This document shows positions 45,111-53,704 of a stretch of 64,000 bases of DNA, in pieces. Source of the stretch: Draconibacterium aestuarii (GTDB lineage Bacteria; Bacteroidota; Bacteroidia; Bacteroidales; Prolixibacteraceae); NCBI GenBank assembly GCA_026671195.1, contig JAPOHD010000063.1, forward strand, positions 1 to 64,000, given 5' to 3'. Made by a program: the position numbers and the translations under genes. How positions within the stretch are numbered: the first letter of the stretch is position 1; every line of letters starts with the position of its first letter. The notes beneath the pieces were generated by a model that did not search any database, was not told the DNA's origin, and was given only the letters and a program-made list of their open reading frames with translations.

Positions 45111-45835
45111 AGTTCAAGATATTTTAAGAACTCGTTGCGAACCTCTTTATCCTTGAATTTTCCGGAGTATTCGGCCGTTACAGTGCTGCTGCTTTCATCC
45201 TGAATTCCGCGGGAAGAAACACAGAGATGTTTGGCATCAATAACAATGGCCACATCCTCGGTTTTCAAAATGCTTTTTAATTCGTTGGCAATTTGCACAG
45301 TCAAACGTTCCTGCACCTGCGGACGACGGGCATAATAATCTACAATGCGATTAATTTTACTCAGTCCGATTACTTCACCGTTTGAAATATAAGCAACGTG
45401 AGCTTTTCCAACAATGGGTAAAAAATGATGCTCACAAGTTGAATTCATGTTAATGTTTTTCTCTACCAGCATTTCGCCATATTGGAACTTATTTTCGAAT
45501 ACCGATATTTTGGGTTTATTTTCAGGATTTAATCCGTAAAATATTTCCTGGATAAACATTTTTGCCACACGATGAGGAGTTCCCTGCAAACTATCGTCGG
45601 TTAAATCCAGCCCCATGGTTTCCATTATATCCCGGAATCTATCTTCGATAATTTCCATTTTCTGCTGATCTGTTAACTCAAAGGCATCATCGCGCAAGGG
45701 CGTTTCAATTGATGTACCAATATGATTATCCCCAACCTCATCGTATCTATTTGTATGAATATCTACCTGTCCAACATTCTTGACTCCATTTTTACCATTC
45801 ACTTTTGTGAATATCATCTCTTCCCGGTAACTCAT
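45107..45835 (-). CDS. folE: GTP cyclohydrolase I
   Basis: Encodes 242 residues: a variable N-terminal extension (about 1-50) and the conserved domain (about 55-240). The zinc ligands C134-E-H-H137 and C205 are present, with the FLPIVGKAHVAYI and RRPQVQERLTVQIA blocks. It converts GTP to dihydroneopterin triphosphate, the first step toward tetrahydrofolate (or queuosine-type pteridines). Cytoplasmic homodecamer. Transcribed leftward from an exact-spacing promoter (45889-45919), converging 4 bp into the propeller gene. Confidence 0.97.
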   Translation of the reverse strand: MSYREEMIFTKVNGKNGVKNVGQVDIHTNRYDEVGDNHIGTSIETPLRDDAFELTDQQKMEIIEDRFRDIMETMGLDLTDDSLQGTPHRVAKMFIQEIFYGLNPENKPKISVFENKFQYGEMLVEKNINMNSTCEHHFLPIVGKAHVAYISNGEVIGLSKINRIVDYYARRPQVQERLTVQIANELKSILKTEDVAIVIDAKHLCVSSRGIQDESSSTVTAEYSGKFKDKEVRNEFLKYLEL

Positions 45836-45888
45836 AATTTATTTCTGTTTGTTGTTTTCATTTAAACTCTCGAATCAAATAACACACT

Positions 45889-45919
45889 CAAAGGTATTTT
45901 GTTTAATTTACAGAACAAA
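45889..45919 (-). promoter_or_regulatory. Bacteroidota promoter of folE
   Basis: On the minus strand TTTG (45919-45916), 19 bp, then TAccTTTG (45896-45889). Exact consensus spacing. The folE ATG is 54 nt downstream. Confidence 0.68.
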
Positions 45920-46063
45920 AATATTGAACAGAACTTACGGATTTAAGTAAATTTTATAGTAAAAGCTTAGTAACGTAAAGTCGGGAAGTATTAAACTAAA
46001 GAAAGAATATAACTTTATGGTCTATATTTATTTAATAAAGACCGATACTATTAAATCAAAACT

Positions 46064-46999
46064 ATGAAACGCATTATCACTCTTTTATTCCTGATCGTTC
46101 CAATTTTAGGAATCGCACAAAACGATGTACTCTTTTTTTCCTATTTTAAAGGGAACGGAGAAGACGGTCTTCATCTTGCCTATAGCGAAGATGGTTATAA
46201 ATGGCACACACTTAAAAATGATGAATCGTTTCTGGAGCCTGTTGTTGGTGAAAGTGTATTAATGCGTGATCCCTGTATTATTTTCGGGCCGGATAAACAA
46301 TTCCACATGGTATGGACCAGTGGATGGACGGAGCACGGAATTGGATATGCCAGTTCGAAAGACCTGGAAAACTGGTCGGAGCAAAAGTATATCGAGGTGA
46401 TGAAACACGAACCAAAAGCCAAAAATTGCTGGGCACCGGAAATTATTTACGACGATGCAAAAAAACAATACATGATTTTTTGGTCGACAACCATTCCCGG
46501 CCGGTTTCCTGAAACAGATGGAACCGGCGACGATATCTATAACCACCGAATGTATTATGTAACCACAAAAGATTTTGAAAGTTTTAGCGCCACAAAACTT
46601 TTATACGATCACGGTTTTAATGTAATCGATGGTTCTGTTTTGAAACTTAAAAGCAATGAATTTGTACTTTTTCTGAAAAATGAGACCAAAAGGCCGGTGG
46701 CTGAAAAAAACATACGTTGGGCAACTGCAAAAAATATTGAAGGACCGTATACTAAAGCCTCGGAACCTATAACAGGAGATTATTGGGCAGAAGGGCCAAC
46801 TTGTATAAATACGGGCGATAAATACATCGTTTATTTCGATAAATACATGGAAAGAAGTATGGGGGCTGTTGAATCAACCGACCTGAAAACCTGGAAAGAT
46901 ATTTCGGATAAAATATCGTTTACTGGTGGTGTACGCCATGGAACCGTTTTTCGCGTTCCCGAAAAACTGGCTCAATATCTAATCCAAAAATACAGATAG
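46064..46999 (+). CDS. Exported GH43-like beta-propeller glycosidase
   Basis: Encodes 311 residues. Signal peptide (1-18, ending GIAQ) then a five-bladed GH43-type fold (about 20-305). Candidate catalytic residues are Asp69 in RDPCII and the Glu in WAEGPT (near residue 247). The ending VFRVPEKLAQYLIQK matches family members annotated as GH43 arabinofuranosidase or galactosidase. Activity may be on arabinan or arabinogalactan side chains, but GH43 substrate cannot be called from this alone. It is a single gene, 5 nt short of the convergent MG2/plug protein gene. Confidence 0.75.
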   Translation: MKRIITLLFLIVPILGIAQNDVLFFSYFKGNGEDGLHLAYSEDGYKWHTLKNDESFLEPVVGESVLMRDPCIIFGPDKQFHMVWTSGWTEHGIGYASSKDLENWSEQKYIEVMKHEPKAKNCWAPEIIYDDAKKQYMIFWSTTIPGRFPETDGTGDDIYNHRMYYVTTKDFESFSATKLLYDHGFNVIDGSVLKLKSNEFVLFLKNETKRPVAEKNIRWATAKNIEGPYTKASEPITGDYWAEGPTCINTGDKYIVYFDKYMERSMGAVESTDLKTWKDISDKISFTGGVRHGTVFRVPEKLAQYLIQKYR

Positions 47000-47003
47000 A
47001 TTT

Positions 47004-48665
47004 TTATTCGACATAAAAATCAGTGGAATAGGAAATTCGCTCGCCTGATGATGTATAACCTGTTATGCTTATTTCGTACACACCGCTTATATCTGAGGTA
47101 AAAAAATTGAGTTTGGGCAAATCCCGGGCATCCACAAATGGTTTCCACAAAAGTAAATCACGCAAATCAGGATTACGATTGGCATCCTTCTCCGAGCCAT
47201 ATTCTTTTACTTTAAAACGTAGGTTGTTTCTATCGGTCATGGGATAGACTATACGCATCATATTCCCCTGCAGATCAACTGAATAAAAATTAGCTTTTTT
47301 TGTATATACACTCACAATACCATCGAAAGTGAAATCCTTGTAGTAATACAGTTCCCAAATTACATCAATACGATCGATATCTTCCACAGGCATTTTTGCC
47401 ATTTCGTCAAAATCGGTATACAATACACCGTCAATAAATACTCCCGGCCGATCGCCTAATGCAAACTTCGATTTTCTGTTGATAACCTGTAGCTGATAGT
47501 CTTTTTTTACACGGTTAAAATGTACGTAGGGAACCAATTCATAAAAATATTCGCTTAACGAATCGAGTCGGATATAATCATCCATGTATAACGAAAGGTT
47601 GGGAGTAGTGTAAAATGTAAAATCCGTCTCTTCCTTCGTGTCTGTATTCGTTTTTTCGACTACTCTTTCTCCGTATTTATTGGCTAACTGATTGTAAAAA
47701 TATTTTTCTTTCAGGTACTGCTGTGCTGTTGAATCCAAATGAAAATCGAAGTTGTTTTCAAGTTGAATGTTATGAAGAAAAGGATTATCCAGTTGAATTC
47801 TCATTTCCGCATCGGGCAAGGTAAAAACCAGATCCTTATCTCCCGTTTCAACATCAAGCAGAAAATAAAATTTGCCCTTTTCATTGGTTACTGAGCTCAT
47901 TAAATCGGCTCCATTACCGGGTAACGAAAGTAAAACTTCAGCTCCGGTTACCGCCCTATCGTCTGAATCAAATAACACGCCAGATACAACTATCCCGTTA
48001 TAATCAGGAAAATATTCAACATGATTTATACGTGCTTCTGCTTTTGGATTATATCGATTATCATCTTCAAACCAATCCGGCTCTTTGCGTTTTACACTCA
48101 GTGTATAAACACCGCTGCTAAAGTTATCCAGATCAAGCAATTTATTCACTTCTACCCGGGCTCTTTTATTAAAAACAACACCTTTGTGTTCAGTAAAACC
48201 TCCTGTGTTGTCGAACCTATTGTTCGTTTCAAATTCGCGTTTATTATTCTCATATACACGATTCGGATTAATCACCGCTATTTTTGTTTTCGAAAGCACT
48301 TGAACATCTCTGTTTTTCATCCAGCTTGTATACGCCAGAATGGTATAAATTCCGGTGCTTAACGAGTCGGGAAACTGTAAATAACTTTCCCCTCTCCCAT
48401 CTGTGAGTGCCACTTTTCTGCGAATCACAGATGCATTAGATGAATTAACAAGCTCAACCAGGCATAACGAACTACCAGAGGATTGCATTTGAGAATTCAA
48501 ACTAAAAACCGAAAACCAAAGCGTTTCGCCTGTGAAAATGATCCGCTGACTTGTGCTCAGGTCGATGAACTCTTCCTGACCTATCGATTCAGTATTTTGC
48601 CCATAAACAGAGTACCCCAATGTAAGGACAATAATAAAAACAACAATTTTTTCTTTGTTCCACAT
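47004..48665 (-). CDS. MG2-like exported protein with a stand-alone TonB-plug-like domain
   Basis: Encodes 553 residues. A signal peptide (1-22) precedes an MG2/alpha-2-macroglobulin-like strand domain (about 25-135, with TGETLWFSVFSLN), a CarboxypepD-reg-like Ig module (about 222-290) and a segment (about 375-460) that reads like a TonB plug: RPGVFIDGVLYTDFDEM, EDIDRIDVI, and DGIVSVYTKKA. There is no beta-barrel after it, so it is not a receptor. The last gene of a four-gene leftward operon (9-nt gap from the DUF4249 gene). A periplasmic or surface cofactor of the receptor encoded upstream is a reasonable inference; function is unknown. Confidence 0.65.
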   Translation of the reverse strand: MWNKEKIVVFIIVLTLGYSVYGQNTESIGQEEFIDLSTSQRIIFTGETLWFSVFSLNSQMQSSGSSLCLVELVNSSNASVIRRKVALTDGRGESYLQFPDSLSTGIYTILAYTSWMKNRDVQVLSKTKIAVINPNRVYENNKREFETNNRFDNTGGFTEHKGVVFNKRARVEVNKLLDLDNFSSGVYTLSVKRKEPDWFEDDNRYNPKAEARINHVEYFPDYNGIVVSGVLFDSDDRAVTGAEVLLSLPGNGADLMSSVTNEKGKFYFLLDVETGDKDLVFTLPDAEMRIQLDNPFLHNIQLENNFDFHLDSTAQQYLKEKYFYNQLANKYGERVVEKTNTDTKEETDFTFYTTPNLSLYMDDYIRLDSLSEYFYELVPYVHFNRVKKDYQLQVINRKSKFALGDRPGVFIDGVLYTDFDEMAKMPVEDIDRIDVIWELYYYKDFTFDGIVSVYTKKANFYSVDLQGNMMRIVYPMTDRNNLRFKVKEYGSEKDANRNPDLRDLLLWKPFVDARDLPKLNFFTSDISGVYEISITGYTSSGERISYSTDFYVE

Positions 48666-48674
48666 ACCTGTAAT

Positions 48675-49835
48675 TTATTCCCAAAAAGATGGTTTTGTAT
48701 TTGTACCAACATTTAAACAATCGATACATCGTTGCGCCGAATTGTATATACTTGCTCTTGTTTCCATCGATTGACCAAAATAGATAAAACTGGGAGACAT
48801 TGGCGCATACGTGTACAAACAATCCTGGTATCCTGAAATCGTTTTTAAATGATGATCTGTTCTGTCAATAAAAATGCGTTTCTGTTTCACCTCGGAAGCC
48901 ATAAAGTATCCAAGTGCTTTTTTATTTTCATTGCAACACTGAATATTGCCGTAAACAGCACCTGGCATTTTATCAAACATACTTCCAAGGCTTTCATTGT
49001 TATCCTTCAGTTTTTTCCAAAAGTTATACATTTCTTTGCTCATTGAATATTGGGTTACCAGCATGCTGTATTTAATATTCAACATATCTTCGCGTGGAGC
49101 GAAACTTTTTATCGGATAATCAAGAATTTCGTTCACTTCCTGCTTTTCTGTTGTTGCCACATGAATTAAATTCGATGAATTACTTACCCAACAATGACGC
49201 AATTCTTCGTTCGGTCTAACCACATCATCATGAATATTTCCCATTGCATCGGCCACTTTTATTTCATCGGGGATCCTTACTTCCCAGGTTTCTTCAAATC
49301 CCCATTTAACATAGCTGGTTTTATCATCTTCCCCTTTTGTATTGACAAAAACATCGAGCCAGGTTTCTTCTTTTGGAGGACTGTAAGCAAAATTAGTCCG
49401 TGTCGATTCCTGAAAATGTACCTTTTCAATTTCGGGGCCCTTTTCAAGCGTAACAATACCTGATTCGTACTGCTGGCCGTCGGCAGTTGTAATGTTTAGC
49501 ATATAACTCACTCCTACTTCTGCCTTCAGGTTCGTATTTATGGTTGAATACCAACCATTTCCGCCAGAGTACAAACGATATGTATTTCCATTGTCATCTG
49601 AAATAACCACATCTGCCCCATTAACAGGAATTTCAGAAATGCTGGTATCCAGGGGAACAGAAGAACTAAGGCGCACACTAAACGGCCCGGTTTGATCGGT
49701 AATAATACCTTCAACCACCAGCATACTTTCGTAATCTTTAATATCAATATTGGGGTTAAACGGTTCTTCACATGCAAAAAGTATCACTCCAACCAAGAGG
49801 GTCAGCAAACAATTTATATGATTTTTTTGTACCAT
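48675..49835 (-). CDS. DUF4249 lipoprotein
   Basis: Encodes 386 residues. The lipobox ends at about Cys22 (ILFACEEP). The rest has beta-sandwich modules (EGIITDQTGPFSVRLSSS, GADVVISDDNGN, GWYSTI) typical of DUF4249, a family regularly encoded just after STN-type TonB receptors in Bacteroidota. It is presumed to be the surface lipoprotein partner of the receptor, as SusD is for SusC, but this is unproved. Its ATG overlaps the receptor stop as TGATG, so it is translationally coupled. Confidence 0.88.
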   Translation of the reverse strand: MVQKNHINCLLTLLVGVILFACEEPFNPNIDIKDYESMLVVEGIITDQTGPFSVRLSSSVPLDTSISEIPVNGADVVISDDNGNTYRLYSGGNGWYSTINTNLKAEVGVSYMLNITTADGQQYESGIVTLEKGPEIEKVHFQESTRTNFAYSPPKEETWLDVFVNTKGEDDKTSYVKWGFEETWEVRIPDEIKVADAMGNIHDDVVRPNEELRHCWVSNSSNLIHVATTEKQEVNEILDYPIKSFAPREDMLNIKYSMLVTQYSMSKEMYNFWKKLKDNNESLGSMFDKMPGAVYGNIQCCNENKKALGYFMASEVKQKRIFIDRTDHHLKTISGYQDCLYTYAPMSPSFIYFGQSMETRASIYNSAQRCIDCLNVGTNTKPSFWE

Positions 49836-52567
49836 CAGAATTTAAAGTTGTAGGTTATTGTTGGTATTGCTGTGCCAAAAATAGAGAGTTTATACCCTTC
49901 GTAATAAGCCCCCTTACTTCGATAATAAACTGAGTACGCATTTTTACGCCCGGTTAAATTATATACCGAAAAAGACCAGGAACCATCAATTAGTTTGTCT
50001 TTTTTCAGGTTTCGGTCAACTGTTACAGAAACATCCATTCTAAAATAGTCGGGTATTCGAAATTCGTTGTATTTGGAATAATGAAGTATAATCTGATCAC
50101 CCAGCTTATATTTACTTACCGGGTAGGTTATGGGGCGACCTGTCGAATAATTTGTCATTAACGACAAAACAATTCCGCGCACAGGTTCGAAATTTGCCAA
50201 AACATTTAGGTTGTGTGGCTTATCATAGTTGGCGGGAAAATACTCTCCATCATTTATAACTTCTTCCTCAAAGTCCGACTCGGTTTTAATCAATGTTCTT
50301 GAATACGTATACCCAAGCCTGCCATAAAACCGGCCTCCATTTTTTTGCAACGAAAATTCTGCACCATACGATTTCCCCTTTCCATTCAGGATCTCGGTTT
50401 CTATATGGTTATTAAGCATTAAGTCAGCACCGGCTTTATATTCTTTAATATTTGTCATGCGTTTATAAAATCCTTCAACCGACATTTCTAGTGTATTAAG
50501 GTAATTCGACCGTACCACTCCGGCCGACAGCGATTGTCCGCGCTGTGGTTTCAGGTATTCGTCGCTCAATTTCCAGGTATCGGTTGGAGAAATAGCAGTA
50601 GTGTTTGTGAGCATATGAAGAAACTGCGTGGTTATATTATAGCTGAATTTTAGAGCAGTGTAACGATTTACACTATAGTTTGACGAAAACCGAAATTCAG
50701 GATAGACATAATGTTTATCAATCGAGTTTGCTTTTGTTTCAATCGTTTCTATCAAATTATCCTCAGATCGGGGCAAATCTTCTGCGTAAATATTTTTTTC
50801 ACCGTCAGCCAAGGCAAAATAACCGGCCAAACGAATTCCACTTTCCACTTTCAATTTTTCGGAAGGATAAAACTCGGCACTGGCAAAAAGTCCGTATTCC
50901 AGGCCTCGCTCCATTTTCGAATAAAATGGAGTGATATCCGAATCATCTGGTACCTCCCTTTCGCCCGGATTCACCAGATACAACTGCAGTTCTCCACCCC
51001 CGCTAAATTTCAGATTGCTGTTTACGGTATATTCAGTAATATTTTTATAGGCATAATTTTGCAGCGAATGCAGAATATCAAAGGCCCGCAGCGAATCTGA
51101 AGCACTACTTATTTTATATCCAAATGCACTTAACGACAATGAATTAATCATCTTCCAATTATCAGACAAATTGGTTTCGAGTGCTGCAGAACCAAGAATA
51201 TTATAGTAATTGTAAGTGGTATCACTTCGCAATGTAAAGCCATCTTCACTGCCATAGGCATTAATTACCAGCTTGTTCTTATCTGAAAGTTTAAAATTGA
51301 ACTTTGTTTGAACGTCGTAAAAATTCACCGAACTATTATATAATTGGTCAATCGTTACCTGCTTCAACAACCAATCGGAGTAGGTGCTTCTTACACTCAA
51401 TAAAAAGGAAGATGTTTGCTTTTTTATCGGCCCCTGCAACATTAATTTACCCGATAAAGGACTGATGCCACCAGAACCACTGAATTTTGTAAAAACTTCT
51501 TTTTTAGTATTGATCTGATACACCGATGAAATACGCCCACCATATTTTGCAGGAAAACTTCCCTTATACAGATTAGCATCGTTTACGACATCTGAATTAA
51601 TTGCTGAAAAGTTCCCAAAGAAATGTGACGGGTAATAAATTGGAGTGTGGTCTACCAGTATCAAATTCTGATCGGTTTTTCCTCCGCGGACATTAAAACC
51701 CGATGCTCCCTCACCAACTGTGGTAACGCCAGGCAAAATCAACGTACTTTTTATAATATCGGATTCGCCTAATAGTTTTGGAAGTTTGTTTACCGCTTTC
51801 ATATCGATTTGCTCCATTCCCAGTTCAACCCGGTTCAGGTTTCCCTTATCTTTTCCCAACACTTCTACATCAGCAATCAGGTTTACTTGTGCTTCCATTT
51901 CCACATCAAGTCTTCCGTTAGCATAAAGATTAATTATACGTTGCGTTGGTTCCATTCCCACACTGCTATATATTAAAGTATGATTTCCCAATGGTAGCTT
52001 AAGCGTATAATTACCTTTTGAGTCAGTTGATGTTCCCCTCTTCTCTTCTTTGGTATATACATTACAACCCGGAACTGTATTCGCACTTTTATACACTCCA
52101 ACAGTTCCGTAAACCGATGCATAACCCGTTTTATGCGATCCGGGCACACCAATATTCACCAACTCATACTGCTGTGTCAGCCAACGATCGTAATCCAATT
52201 CATCCTCTGTTTTTTCGATAAGCGTTGGTTCTTTTTTTTCCGGTTCTAAAAACAAAGGCTGAATAATTTCACCTGAATAAATAAAAATCTGATTGTTTTT
52301 GATCGCATAATGTAAACTGGTGGATTCAAAAATTTTGTACAGGACACTGGGTACCGGTTCATTCCGGAAATTCCCATTTATAACCAGGGATTTTACGTCT
52401 TTTTCGTTATAGAAAAATTGCACAGGATACAAGGTTTCAATGGTTTTTGAAAATGAGGCAAAACTTTCGTTGTTGAAGTTGCCGGAAATGACAACTTCGC
52501 TCACCTGCCCCGTTGTTGCAAATGAGAAAATAACCAGGGAGAATATTAGGATAGTTACTGTTTTCAT
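49835..52567 (-). CDS. TonB-dependent receptor with N-terminal STN domain
   Basis: Encodes 910 residues. A signal peptide (1-20) precedes an STN (secretin/TonB signalling) domain (about 22-105, FYNEKDVKSLVING), a CarboxypepD-reg-like domain (about 145-230), a plug (about 255-355 with GFNVRGGKTDQNLILVDH) and a barrel to the C-terminal Phe. STN usually contacts a FecR anti-sigma factor; none is encoded nearby, so the signal partner may be elsewhere, or the STN has another task. It is the central gene of the leftward operon, with 7 nt before it and TGATG after. Substrate unknown. Confidence 0.9.
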   Translation of the reverse strand: MKTVTILIFSLVIFSFATTGQVSEVVISGNFNNESFASFSKTIETLYPVQFFYNEKDVKSLVINGNFRNEPVPSVLYKIFESTSLHYAIKNNQIFIYSGEIIQPLFLEPEKKEPTLIEKTEDELDYDRWLTQQYELVNIGVPGSHKTGYASVYGTVGVYKSANTVPGCNVYTKEEKRGTSTDSKGNYTLKLPLGNHTLIYSSVGMEPTQRIINLYANGRLDVEMEAQVNLIADVEVLGKDKGNLNRVELGMEQIDMKAVNKLPKLLGESDIIKSTLILPGVTTVGEGASGFNVRGGKTDQNLILVDHTPIYYPSHFFGNFSAINSDVVNDANLYKGSFPAKYGGRISSVYQINTKKEVFTKFSGSGGISPLSGKLMLQGPIKKQTSSFLLSVRSTYSDWLLKQVTIDQLYNSSVNFYDVQTKFNFKLSDKNKLVINAYGSEDGFTLRSDTTYNYYNILGSAALETNLSDNWKMINSLSLSAFGYKISSASDSLRAFDILHSLQNYAYKNITEYTVNSNLKFSGGGELQLYLVNPGEREVPDDSDITPFYSKMERGLEYGLFASAEFYPSEKLKVESGIRLAGYFALADGEKNIYAEDLPRSEDNLIETIETKANSIDKHYVYPEFRFSSNYSVNRYTALKFSYNITTQFLHMLTNTTAISPTDTWKLSDEYLKPQRGQSLSAGVVRSNYLNTLEMSVEGFYKRMTNIKEYKAGADLMLNNHIETEILNGKGKSYGAEFSLQKNGGRFYGRLGYTYSRTLIKTESDFEEEVINDGEYFPANYDKPHNLNVLANFEPVRGIVLSLMTNYSTGRPITYPVSKYKLGDQIILHYSKYNEFRIPDYFRMDVSVTVDRNLKKDKLIDGSWSFSVYNLTGRKNAYSVYYRSKGAYYEGYKLSIFGTAIPTITYNFKF

Positions 52568-52574
52568 GTATGGT

Positions 52575-53282
52575 TTACCTCTGTTGTGTTGGTGTTAAAA
52601 GTTCATTATAAACCAAAAGTCGTACGATATCTTCCGGTTTTTTTCGGTTAATTACCAGGTTCTCTTTTCGAATATACTTTTTAAGCGCCTTTGTATTTCC
52701 CAAAATATCGAGTACCTGTTTTTTATTTTTAAATGCATGAACTCCCTGTTCATCAACCAAGTAGTAAATATTATTATTGATTATCTTTCCGAGATAATCA
52801 CCTTGTATTTCATTTTTTACCGACTTACGGTACTTAATGTAAAACGAAATTGCCCCTGATTGTACCTTCTCATATATCTGGGTTCCGTTTCCCGGCACTA
52901 GTTCTTCAACTACAAACATTTTAGTCTCCCCCTGATCTTCATAACTAAACGATTCGATCAACTGCCTGTTCAGCTTAATGTATTTTTCACTTCCCGGCTT
53001 TTCATCATATAAAATCAATTCTTGTTCCAGTACATCGTAATTTATCCACACACTGAAATACTCTTTCCCGTTAAAAACAACTTCTCCAAGTTTCCACTTG
53101 CTGCTTCCACAAAACCTGTTTCCTTTATAAGAACTCGAATTTGTCCACGCCACCCCATTAACTATCCATCTCTGATTAGCATATAAATCCTGTTCAATTA
53201 ATTCATCAAAAGTATTTTGAGAACAAACAAAAAATGGAAGAAATATCAGTATAGAAAATAAATATCGGATTATTCTCAACAT
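52575..53282 (-). CDS. Exported protein of unknown function, first in the receptor operon
   Basis: Encodes 235 residues. Signal peptide (1-20, ending FVCSQ), then a mixed beta-rich domain with no recognised motif. Conserved-looking stretches are WIVNGVAWTNSSSYKGN, KLGEVVFNGKEYFSVWINYD and IKYRKSVKNEIQGDY. It lies 7 nt before the receptor gene and is certainly in the same transcript. The close coupling suggests it works with the receptor and DUF4249 protein, perhaps as a periplasmic adaptor. Confidence 0.6.
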   Translation of the reverse strand: MLRIIRYLFSILIFLPFFVCSQNTFDELIEQDLYANQRWIVNGVAWTNSSSYKGNRFCGSSKWKLGEVVFNGKEYFSVWINYDVLEQELILYDEKPGSEKYIKLNRQLIESFSYEDQGETKMFVVEELVPGNGTQIYEKVQSGAISFYIKYRKSVKNEIQGDYLGKIINNNIYYLVDEQGVHAFKNKKQVLDILGNTKALKKYIRKENLVINRKKPEDIVRLLVYNELLTPTQQR

Positions 53283-53704
53283 TGGTTTAATTTATGTAAT
53301 TAGCTATTATTTAAATGTAGTCGATTTAAAGCGCCCTAAAATTAAAAATTTTTATTATGTATGTTCTAATTTTGCGTTCTATTTGGAATAATTTTTCAAA
53401 CAACAGCAAACATAAAAGTTAAGAGTGTCAAGTCATATATTATAGTAGGGGTAATTCGCCGTTTCTTTTTGACTTTTTCGAATTTGAAAAAGTAAGCATC
53501 ACCGTAGAAAGACAAAAATGATTTCCGAGACTTTGTGAGCAAGAAAGAGAATGCTTAGCCTGACAATAGAAAACAGATTTTCGAAAACTGCCCCTATAAA
53601 GCCTGAGAAATGTTCTTAATAATTAAACCAACTAAATATATTCTTTTTAATTTTATTATATATCTTTATCTTTGATTCCAAATAATTTAAACTACAAATC
53701 TAAA
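53283..53704. other. Divergent intergenic region between the receptor operon and the clan-D-like gene
   Basis: About 420 bp without a gene. It holds a hairpin ACTTTTTC-GAATTT-GAAAAAGT at 53472-53493, a minus-strand -7 box TATGTTTG at 53407-53414 (receptor operon, 125-nt leader) and TAtcTTTG at 53667-53674 for the plus-strand gene. Nothing repetitive elsewhere was recognised. Confidence 0.4.
53667..53674 (+). promoter_or_regulatory. -7 box (TAtcTTTG) deciding the start of the clan-D-like gene
   Basis: A perfect TAnnTTTG overlaps the earliest in-frame start codon (TTG 53672). Transcription would start near 53681, so ATG 53705 is the real start. Confidence 0.5.

Noticed and set aside
53283-53671. 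Inverted TATAG...GGGG/CCCCTATA pair about 140 bp apart (near 53440 and 53589)
   Set aside because: Short and interrupted arms; could be chance in AT-rich DNA.
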